Assembly (NCBI GenBank): GCA_028824015.1
Contig: JAPPFC010000044.1
Location: forward strand, 41,873 to 105,872
Reading direction: 5' to 3'
Length of the DNA: 64,000 nucleotides
Source of the DNA: a bacterium
Lineage (GTDB): Bacteria > Actinomycetota > Acidimicrobiia > Spongiisociales > ZC4RG35
Below the pieces are notes generated by a model. The model worked only from the letters and a program-made list of their open reading frames with translations, did no database searches and was not told the origin of the DNA. Each line of letters opens with the position of its first letter. Position 1 is the stretch's first letter. Shown in pieces: positions 58,475 to 64,000 of this stretch. The position numbers were made by a program, and so were the translations under genes.

Positions 58475-59011
58475 TCAGGCTGTGGCGGCGGAAGTCTTGC
58501 GCTCCAGGAGCTGTGAAAAGGCTCCCGCTGCGGAGCGGGTGAAGGAGGCAAACACTCCGGCCGTCTTGTGAAGGGGCGCCGAGATGCCGCCGGCCAGCTT
58601 CCCCAGGAGTTGGTCTCTGGATCCCAGGTTGGCGAACTCGGCCACCTGATCGGTGCCGATGAACTTCCCGTCCATGATCCCCCCCTTCAACACCAGATTG
58701 CGGAACTGGCGGCTCTGCTCTCTCACGGTCCGCGCCGCGGCCAGCGGATCTCCCTCAGCAAAGACCAGGGCGGTGGGTCCCGAAAGATGGTCGGAGAGGC
58801 CCTCGTGACCCATCTCCTCCATTGCCCGGCGGGTCAGGGACATCTTCATCACTCTCATCCGGGCGTCGCCTTCCAGGAGGGACCGGCGGACCTGCTGAAC
58901 CTCCTTGACGGTCAGCCCGCGAAACTCGGTGAGATAGATAGCGTCCACGGCTGAGATGTGGCTGCGGATGACCGCAACCCTCTCCATCTTCTCGGCTCGG
59001 CTCATCGGCAT
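58475..59011 (-). CDS. rplJ: 50S ribosomal protein L10
   Basis: 178 residues from ATG 59011, 9 nt after GGAGG. Typical segments: YLTEFRGLTVKEVQQVRRSL, NLVLKGGIMDGKFI, and a C-terminal helix that carries L7/L12 dimers. The longer open frame (to 59044) reads through the leader hairpin and is rejected. L10 usually represses its own operon by binding the mRNA leader, and the leader here contains an attenuator-like hairpin. Confidence 0.95.
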   Translation of the reverse strand: MPMSRAEKMERVAVIRSHISAVDAIYLTEFRGLTVKEVQQVRRSLLEGDARMRVMKMSLTRRAMEEMGHEGLSDHLSGPTALVFAEGDPLAAARTVREQSRQFRNLVLKGGIMDGKFIGTDQVAEFANLGSRDQLLGKLAGGISAPLHKTAGVFASFTRSAAGAFSQLLERKTSAATA

Positions 59012-59030
59012 TTTTGCGTTCCTCCAAATG

Positions 59031-59055
59031 AAAAACCCCGGCATCCTCAGCCGGG
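59031..59055 (-). terminator. attenuator-like hairpin just before rplJ
   Basis: The minus strand reads CCCGGC-TGAGGAT-GCCGGG followed by G and five T (59050-59055 with 59037-59042; T run 59031-59035). This is an intrinsic-terminator shape directly upstream of the rplJ Shine-Dalgarno, suggesting premature termination as the control point of the L10-L7/L12 transcript. Confidence 0.65.
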
Positions 59056-59437
59056 ATACCAGGGGTGATGAACACCGACCTGCGCTGGCGGAATCGAATC
59101 CTTTGAACCTTTACGGCAACCAGCGGTCTCGGGCCGAGGGCGGAGATATGTTTTGTCTTCCCGGAATTGTAGAGCAAGCGGGTTCCGATGCCAAAACCGG
59201 ATTGGGGAGTCTGCCCGGTCCCCATCGGCCGTTCCGGGAGTCTTGGAGAGGAACCTCCATGCCGTAGGCAGACACGGCTTTCTCTCGACCCGGTGGGTCT
59301 GCAAATCTTCCGCCTACATTAAACGTCTGGTTGAGGTGTATAGCCCATCGGCGAGGGGTCTGTCTGCGCGCCACTTCCGGACCGACCCTCCGGGCAACTA
59401 TCGAGCAGCGGGGGCTGCCGCAGTCGGATCGCCGCCT
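59056..59437 (-). ncRNA. probable L10 leader (autoregulatory mRNA region)
   Basis: The 380 bases between rplA and rplJ hold no gene. Position and the terminator-like hairpin at the 3' end match the L10 leader known upstream of rplJ in many bacteria, which L10(L12)4 binds to limit its own synthesis. I could not identify the kink-turn with certainty. Confidence 0.45.
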
Positions 59438-60148
59438 TCAGGAAGCGGTCAACTCATCCAGGCGGTTCACGTCTATCTTGACTCCCGGACCCATGGTGGA
59501 GGAGATTGTCAGGGACCTCATGTACCTGCCCTTGGCGGCCGCCGGGCGAGCCCGGTTGAGTTCGTCGGCCATTTTGGAGAGGTTCTCGGCCAGCTTGGCG
59601 GTGGAAAAGCTCACCTTGCCTATCACCGCGTGGACATTGCCGTACCGATCGGTGCGGTACTCGATCTGGCCGGCCTTGAAGGCCGAGACCGTGGAGACGA
59701 GATCGTTGCTCACCGTTCCCGACTTCGGGTTGGGCATCAGTCCCCGGGGTCCGAGAATCCTCCCGAGCCTTCCCACCCGCGGCATCATGGCGGGGACCGC
59801 GATCGCCACGTCGAAGTCGAGAGGCCCTCCCTCGGAGATCTCTTTGATCAGGTCGTCCGCGCCCACGATGTCGGCGCCCGCCTCGGTGGCTTCGGCGTGC
59901 CGTTCGGGCGGTGCGAACACCGCCACCCGCACGGTTTTCCCCGTGCCGTGGGGGAAAGAGACGTTCCCCCGGAGCATCTGATCGGCCCGGCGCGGATCGA
60001 CGCCCAGCCGGAACGCGGCCTCCACCGACTCGTCGAATCGAGCCGAAGCCATGAATTTGACCAGGTCCAGAGCCTCGGTCGGCGCGTAGGCCGACCCGCG
60101 GTCGTACCTTCGCGTGGAGTCCTGGTAACGCTTGCCCTTTTTTGCCAT
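59438..60148 (-). CDS. rplA: 50S ribosomal protein L1
   Basis: 236 residues: MAKKGKRYQ, then FDESVEAAFRLGVDPRRADQ, VRGNVSFPHG-type segment, and the signature GRLGRILGPRGLMPNPKSGT. L1 forms the mobile stalk near the E site and can repress the L11-L1 mRNA. It lies 74 nt downstream of rplK. Confidence 0.97.
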   Translation of the reverse strand: MAKKGKRYQDSTRRYDRGSAYAPTEALDLVKFMASARFDESVEAAFRLGVDPRRADQMLRGNVSFPHGTGKTVRVAVFAPPERHAEATEAGADIVGADDLIKEISEGGPLDFDVAIAVPAMMPRVGRLGRILGPRGLMPNPKSGTVSNDLVSTVSAFKAGQIEYRTDRYGNVHAVIGKVSFSTAKLAENLSKMADELNRARPAAAKGRYMRSLTISSTMGPGVKIDVNRLDELTAS

Positions 60149-60222
60149 TCTCTACCTCCGTGGTCCAGGCGGCCCGGCCTTGTCCGAGCCTCCCACCGGC
60201 GTATCTGTTCTCCTGAGTCTGT

Positions 60223-60651
60223 CTAGCCCTCGACCACGATCCCCATCGACCGGGCGGTCCCGGCCACTATCCGCATGGCCGCCTCCACGTCGTTGGCGTT
60301 GAGGTCGGGCATCTTGATCTCGGCGATCTCTCGCACCTGCTCGGAGGTGACCGACCCCACCTTGACCTCGTGGGGTTCCCCCGATCCCTTCTCCACCCGG
60401 GCGGCCTGGCGCAGCAGGGAAGCGGCCGGCGGCGTCTTGGTGATGAAGGTGAAGGTCCGGTCCTTGTAGATGGTGATCTCGACCGGGATGATCGAGCCGC
60501 GCTTGTCCTCGGTGGCGGTGTTGTAGGCCCGCACGAAATCCATGAGGTTGATCCCGTGGGGACCGAGGGAGGTCCCTACCGGAGCGGCGGGAGACGCCTC
60601 TCCGGCGGAGAGTTGCATCTTCACCTTGGCGCTTATCTCTTTGATAGCCAT
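60223..60651 (-). CDS. rplK: 50S ribosomal protein L11
   Basis: 142 residues with the two L11 domains: [35 protein letters not shown], then the C-terminal rRNA-binding [16 protein letters not shown]. It binds the GTPase-associated centre of 23S rRNA. It lies 31 nt after nusG on the same strand. Confidence 0.97.
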   Translation of the reverse strand: MAIKEISAKVKMQLSAGEASPAAPVGTSLGPHGINLMDFVRAYNTATEDKRGSIIPVEITIYKDRTFTFITKTPPAASLLRQAARVEKGSGEPHEVKVGSVTSEQVREIAEIKMPDLNANDVEAAMRIVAGTARSMGIVVEG

Positions 60652-60682
60652 GTTGATCGACTCCTGTGTGAGAGGCGGGTTG

Positions 60683-61300
60683 CTAGTTCTTCTGGATGTC
60701 GGCGAAGCCCAGTTCCACCGGAGTGTCCCGCCCGAAGATCTCCACCAGCACCACCACCTTCGACTGGTCGAGGTTGATCTCCTCGATGATGCCGCTGAAG
60801 TCGTTGAAAGGCCCGGAGACCACCCGTACCGTCTCGCCCACTTCCCACGCCGGCTTGAACCGGGGCTTGGACTTGGCTCTCGTCTCCTGGAAGCCCAGCA
60901 TGCGCTCCACCTCGCGGCGCGAGAGCGGCGGCGGGCGGTTTTGCTTTCCCATGTTGGAGGCGACGAAACCCGTCACGCCCGGCGTCTCCCGCACGGCTGC
61001 CCAGGAATCGTCGTCCAGCCACATCCGCACCAGCAGGTATCCGGGGAAAACCTTCTTGGGGACCGTGACCTTCTTCCGGTTCCGGATCTCCACCACGTCC
61101 TCGCGGGGAATGTGCACATCGAAGATGCGACCGGAGAGGCGAAGCCACTCCACCCGCTTCTCCAGGTTGGCCTTGACCTTCTCCTCATGACCGGAGTAGG
61201 CGTGGATCACATACCAGTCTCCGGGAAGGTCGTAGGGACTGACCGGGGTCTCCTCCTCGATCTCTGCCAATAGCGTCTCGGTCATTGCCGGCTCAGCCAC
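60683..61300 (-). CDS. nusG: transcription elongation factor NusG
   Basis: 205 residues from GTG 61300, 8 nt after GGAGG, inside the end of secE (8-nt overlap). The NGN domain reads [20 protein letters not shown] and [17 protein letters not shown]; a KOW domain follows ([20 protein letters not shown]). An acidic N-terminal extension of about 30 residues precedes the NGN domain, as in other actinobacteria. It couples RNA polymerase with ribosomes or Rho. Confidence 0.95.
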   Translation of the reverse strand: MAEPAMTETLLAEIEEETPVSPYDLPGDWYVIHAYSGHEEKVKANLEKRVEWLRLSGRIFDVHIPREDVVEIRNRKKVTVPKKVFPGYLLVRMWLDDDSWAAVRETPGVTGFVASNMGKQNRPPPLSRREVERMLGFQETRAKSKPRFKPAWEVGETVRVVSGPFNDFSGIIEEINLDQSKVVVLVEIFGRDTPVELGFADIQKN

Positions 61301-61628
61301 TTCCGATACCTCCAAGAAGAGTGAGAACGATCTGCTTGAGGGACACGTCGAGGCCGAAGATCACCAGGGCGAGGATCACGGAGGTGGTTATGGTCACCAC
61401 GCTGAAGTTCAGGAGTTGGCGGCGGGTCGGCCAGGACACCCTCGAGAGCTCGGTCCGCACCTCCCGGAGGAAGATCATCAACCGGGTGTGGAGGGGAGGT
61501 CGCTGCGCCATGGGCCTCTTGCGGGGCGTGACCGCGCGTTCGGCCCGGGCGGATGGCCGCTTGTCTTGGGATTGTCTCTTTTGCCGCCGCTCCTCGCGCT
61601 CGACGAGGCGACGCATCTGTCGGTTCAT
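61293..61628 (-). CDS. secE: preprotein translocase subunit SecE
   Basis: 111 residues from ATG 61628. A strongly basic N-terminal region of about 45 residues (RRLVEREERRQKRQSQDKR) is followed by the conserved amphipathic helix FLREVRTELSRVSWPTRRQ and one transmembrane helix (VVTITTSVILALVIFGLDV). SecE clamps SecY in the translocon. The longer open frame upstream runs through tRNA-Trp and is rejected. Confidence 0.93.
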   Translation of the reverse strand: MNRQMRRLVEREERRQKRQSQDKRPSARAERAVTPRKRPMAQRPPLHTRLMIFLREVRTELSRVSWPTRRQLLNFSVVTITTSVILALVIFGLDVSLKQIVLTLLGGIGSG

Positions 61629-61675
61629 GCTCAAGCCGTTCCGGGTTTTGGGTTTGAACGATCGTGACTGGTTAG

Positions 61676-61750
61676 CAGGGGTGGCGGGACTCGAACCCAC
61701 AACCTCCGGTTTTGGAGACCGGCGCTCTGCCAAATTGGAGCTACACCCCT
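61676..61750 (-). tRNA. tRNA-Trp (anticodon CCA)
   Basis: Minus strand: acceptor AGGGGTG paired with CACCCCT, discriminator G, D arm with GCTCCAATTTGGCAGAGC, anticodon stem CCGGT/ACCGG around loop CTCCAAA (CCA), T arm GTGGGTTCGAGTCCC. CCA end not encoded. Placed directly before secE-nusG, as in many actinobacteria. Confidence 0.96.
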
Positions 61751-61775
61751 CAAGGGGTTTATCAGCCTCGCTTGA

Positions 61776-61804
61776 AGTATACCCTGCCGGATCTCGAGAG
61801 TAAA
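61776..61804 (-). promoter_or_regulatory. promoter of tRNA-Trp-secE-nusG
   Basis: On the minus strand -35 TTTACT (61799-61804) and -10 TATACT (61776-61781) are separated by 17 bp, close to the sigma-A consensus. The mature tRNA starts about 25 nt downstream of the -10, so the tRNA and secE-nusG are probably one transcript. Confidence 0.75.
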
Positions 61805-61839
61805 CCCACTATCGAACCAACACCCTCCCCAAAAGAGGG

Positions 61840-62190
61840 TCAGCCGCCGCCCCTGACCCGGCGGCTTACGGTCCAGGCGACCACCGAGGCCACTCCCACC
61901 ACGGCTGCGGCGATCGCTACCTTCTCGGCCGAGCGAGCCGGCTCGACCTCGGCATAGGATTCCGGGAGGTCCAGGCTCCCTCTCACAGCCGGCATCAACC
62001 CGGCGGGCGCGGGCATCAGGTTCCCGTGCATTCCGGCCAGCACGCGATGAATCCGGTCCTCGATGGCGCTCTCGGCCTGGCACCGAAGGCAATGATCGGC
62101 GTGGCGCGCCAGGAAGGTCGCCCTGGCCTTCTGGTCGACGGCCAAGAACCGGACCAGGGGGCGGGACGCCCAACAGACGGTCGACTGCAT
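61840..62190 (-). CDS. membrane-anchored zinc anti-sigma factor
   Basis: 116 residues. The zinc motif H30-x3-C34-x2-C37 (LARHADHCLRCQAE) is that of ZAS anti-sigma factors, although the usual leading sigma-binding helix is short. A single transmembrane segment is near the C-terminus (VAIAAAVVGVASVVAWTV), followed by a basic tail, so only a very short part is outside the membrane. It directly follows the ECF sigma gene, its expected target. TTG 62199, 7 nt after GGAGG and overlapping the sigma stop, is an alternative start that adds three residues. Confidence 0.75.
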   Translation of the reverse strand: MQSTVCWASRPLVRFLAVDQKARATFLARHADHCLRCQAESAIEDRIHRVLAGMHGNLMPAPAGLMPAVRGSLDLPESYAEVEPARSAEKVAIAAAVVGVASVVAWTVSRRVRGGG

Positions 62191-62195
62191 GAGCC

Positions 62196-62765
62196 TCAAG
62201 GGGAGTCCTCCAGAATGGCGCGAAGGCGCTTTCGGGCGCGGTGAAGTCGGACCTTGGAGGCTGAGACCGAGACGCCCAGCGCCTCGGATATCTCGGCGTG
62301 GCTCCAGCCGTACACGTCCCTGAGCACCACCACCATCCGCGCACGCTGGGGAAGCGCGAACAGGGCCCGCCGGAGCCGTCCTCGCAGATTTGCCGCTTCG
62401 AGGGCCAACTCGGGATGGCTGAACCTCGAGACCGGGGCCGCCATGTTCTCCACCACGTCCAACGGCGACTCCTGGGTTCGCTTGCGACGGCTCAACTGGC
62501 TCCACGCCACGTTGACGGTGATGCGGTACAGCCATGAGGAGAACCTGGCTTCCCCCCGAAACTTGCCGATCCCTCGCCAAGCCCGGAGCAAAGCCTCCTG
62601 GGAAATGTCAGCCGCCAAATCGCGATCTCCCGCCAAACGCATCGCCAAGGTGAACACCTCGTGCTGGTGACGCTCGGCCAGTATTGAGAACGCAGCCTGG
62701 TTCCCCGCTCTGGCAAGGTCCACCAACCGGTGTTCGTCGTCCCCTTTGACCGGATAGGCGTTCAT
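62196..62765 (-). CDS. ECF-type RNA polymerase sigma factor
   Basis: 189 residues. Region 2 (about 12-85) has ILAERHQHEVFTLAMRLAGD, ADISQEALLRAWRGI and FSSWLYRITVNVA; region 4 (about 128-185) has ALPQRARMVVVLRDVYGWSH, then AEISEALGVSVSASKVRLHR. Typical group 4 sigma factor without regions 1 and 3. Probably held at the membrane by the zinc anti-sigma factor encoded immediately after it. Its place between the dehydratase gene and tRNA-Trp is unusual for this cluster. The regulon is unknown. Confidence 0.92.
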   Translation of the reverse strand: MNAYPVKGDDEHRLVDLARAGNQAAFSILAERHQHEVFTLAMRLAGDRDLAADISQEALLRAWRGIGKFRGEARFSSWLYRITVNVAWSQLSRRKRTQESPLDVVENMAAPVSRFSHPELALEAANLRGRLRRALFALPQRARMVVVLRDVYGWSHAEISEALGVSVSASKVRLHRARKRLRAILEDSP

Positions 62766-62810
62766 GGGGTTACAGGGTACCGAGGGGGAGGGACCGCCCG
62801 CCCGGGAGGC

Positions 62811-63665
62811 TCAATCGGCGGCGGCTTCCATGGTTGCGGTTATGAGGGTCCTCCCCTCCGACTCGAGGCTCATCGAGAAGCCAAGCCCCTGTGACCGGGT
62901 GCCCCGCACCTCGGCGGGGACGCCGGGCCGCAGGGGTCGGCGGAATCGGAACCGCGCCCGGCGGAGAGGTGCGGCGCCGGAAACCAATCGGGTGACGCCC
63001 TGGGACATCCAGGCGGCGCAGGCAAGGCCGTGCACCACCACGCCGGGAAGCCCCGCTCCCACGGCCGACTGGTGATCCCAGTGGATGGGATTCCAGTCGG
63101 TGGTGGCGGCCGCGTAGCGGATCAGGTCCGCTCGGCTGGCCGACTTCGAAAGGGCCGGGATCTCCTCTCCCTCTCCGGGAAGGCCGGCGGGGACGGCCCT
63201 CTGGTTGTCGGCCCGGTGGTCGGGCGGGGGCTCGGGCTCCTCGGACCCGCTCCGGGCGGGAGGCGCACCCCCCGCGATCAGAAAGGACGAGTCTCCCTCC
63301 ACCACCGGTTCCCCGCCGGATCCGGTCAGCCGAAGGGCGAAATCCACGAACCACACCCCACGGCGGTGACGGACACGTCCCACCTCGCCGCGCGCCGCCC
63401 ATTCCTCTCCCGCCCGGAGGGGGGCGTTCCAGCGGAACTTCTGCTCGCCGTGGACGGCCGCTCCTCCCTGGGCCCGGATGGCCGGATGGGAGAGCAGTTG
63501 CGGAGCCACCGCGAAGAGCGCGGCGCTGGCAAGCCCCGGAGGCGCGGTCTCGACCCAGCGGTCCGGGTCGTCACCGGTGGCCTCGACGTAGGATCGAATC
63601 CTCTCTTGCGAGAGCCGAAGCGGCGCCGGCCCGATGACCATTCCCTCCAGGTCAGAGACGTCCAT
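62811..63665 (-). CDS. fused HadA-HadB-type (3R)-hydroxyacyl dehydratase
   Basis: 284 residues with two hot-dog folds. Residues 1 to about 135 resemble HadA-like FAS1-type dehydratase N domains (LSQERIRSYVEATGDDPDRW, then HGEQKFRWNAPLRAGEEW). Residues about 170-284 are a MaoC domain with catalytic D190 and H194 in TTDWNPIHWDHQ, then GLPGVVVHGLACAAWM. In mycobacteria separate hadA and hadB genes lie at the same place (rpmG-hadABC-tRNA-Trp-secE-nusG) and dehydrate acyl intermediates of fatty acid elongation. Here one polypeptide carries both, joined by a Pro/Glu-rich linker (about 135-165). It may act in type II fatty acid synthesis. Confidence 0.82.
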   Translation of the reverse strand: MDVSDLEGMVIGPAPLRLSQERIRSYVEATGDDPDRWVETAPPGLASAALFAVAPQLLSHPAIRAQGGAAVHGEQKFRWNAPLRAGEEWAARGEVGRVRHRRGVWFVDFALRLTGSGGEPVVEGDSSFLIAGGAPPARSGSEEPEPPPDHRADNQRAVPAGLPGEGEEIPALSKSASRADLIRYAAATTDWNPIHWDHQSAVGAGLPGVVVHGLACAAWMSQGVTRLVSGAAPLRRARFRFRRPLRPGVPAEVRGTRSQGLGFSMSLESEGRTLITATMEAAAD

Positions 63666-63704
63666 CAGGTTCCCTAACGCCCCTGGGAGGCCCGTGTCCC
63701 CGCC

Positions 63705-63896
63705 TTAGCGGGTCTCCCGGTGGGAAGTGTGGATACGGCACCACCGGCAGTACTTCCTGAGCACCAAGCGTCCTTTCACCAGGTTTCGCCGCTGGGCCTT
63801 GTCGCTCGGGTTGGCCCTGCCTTTGGTGGTCACGTAATTGCGACGTTTGCATTCGGTACAGGCAAGCTTTATCGGGGGTCTTTTATCGCTTGGCAT
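63705..63896 (-). CDS. rpmG: 50S ribosomal protein L33
   Basis: 63 residues, slightly longer than the usual 50-55. Zinc-ribbon form with two cysteine pairs: C13-x2-C16 ([17 protein letters not shown]) and C49-x2-C52 ([17 protein letters not shown]). It lies between tuf and the dehydratase gene, as in mycobacteria. Confidence 0.95.
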   Translation of the reverse strand: MPSDKRPPIKLACTECKRRNYVTTKGRANPSDKAQRRNLVKGRLVLRKYCRWCRIHTSHRETR

Positions 63897-63944
63897 TGGG
63901 TCTTTTTCTTTCTTTTGTGTTTTAGTGAACCCGGACTGTCCGCC

Positions 63945-64000
63945 TTATTTGGTGATCTTGGTCACCCGACCAGCACCCACCGTACGACCACCCTCACGAA
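63945..64000 (-). CDS. tuf: elongation factor Tu, 3' end only
   Basis: The last 17 codons before the window edge read REGGRTVGAGRVTKITK-stop, the standard C-terminus of EF-Tu. The rest lies beyond the right end. rpmG follows 48 nt downstream. Confidence 0.93.
   Translation of the reverse strand, partial: REGGRTVGAGRVTKITK

Noticed and set aside
61629..61733. A longer SecE beginning at 61733
   Set aside because: The extra codons lie across tRNA-Trp. The ATG at 61628 begins a normal basic SecE N-terminus.

Overview
The window is a high-GC segment of a bacterial chromosome and most resembles an uncultured actinobacterium, probably of the Acidimicrobiia type. This is inferred from gene order and protein character only. 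The main pointers are the order rpmG, had-type dehydratase, tRNA-Trp, secE, nusG, rplK, rplA (the order known from mycobacteria), a PolA with a degenerate proofreading domain, a DUF503 gene between infB and rbfA, and frequent GTG/TTG starts. There is no rRNA operon and no CRISPR array.

Layout. 1-8.4 kb: accessory and catabolic genes. They comprise a partial unknown gene, a broken endo/exonuclease-phosphatase gene, tRNA-Leu(GAG), a divergent aldehyde dehydrogenase / proline racemase-family pair, a Cache-domain membrane protein, a Gfo/Idh/MocA oxidoreductase, a NicX-like hydrolase/dioxygenase coupled to an amidohydrolase, and an XRE antitoxin whose HigB-like toxin has been deleted down to its two ends. 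8.4-15.7 kb: uvrB, coaE, rpsA, polA and a small coiled-coil gene. 15.75-19.2 kb: tRNA-Leu(CAA) followed by a 3.3 kb island bounded by an exact 32-bp duplication of the tRNA 3' end. The island carries a frameshifted gene, a Fic protein and a nucleotidyltransferase-like protein, and no integrase. 19.4-21.8 kb: a complete two-component system in one polypeptide. 21.8-29.2 kb: truB, nrnA, rbfA, DUF503, infB, nusA, rimP (tightly overlapping) and serC. 29.2-36.3 kb: fdhD, proS, gnd and an M1 aminopeptidase.

36.4-57.2 kb: a two-gene surface operon. The first gene is a lipoprotein with a TbpB-like beta-barrel signature. It overlaps by 4 nt a gene of about 19 kb for a secreted protein of about 6,300 residues. 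That protein has fibronectin III, SwmB-like and choice-of-anchor-like modules, a GLUG region, about 21 Calx-beta domains and five blocks of three SLH domains. Its reading frame is broken once, at a (CA)5 dinucleotide tract about 255 codons in, and removing one CA unit restores the whole protein. This is the most unusual system in the window: a giant wall-anchored adhesin that may be phase-variable, with a coupled lipoprotein partner and two direct repeats 42 bp apart upstream.

57.8-64 kb: the ribosomal/transcription cluster on the minus strand, read from high to low coordinates: tuf 3' end, rpmG, a fused HadA-HadB dehydratase, an ECF sigma factor and zinc anti-sigma factor, tRNA-Trp with a clear promoter, secE, nusG, rplK, rplA, a structured leader with an attenuator-like hairpin, rplJ, rplL and a strong intrinsic terminator.
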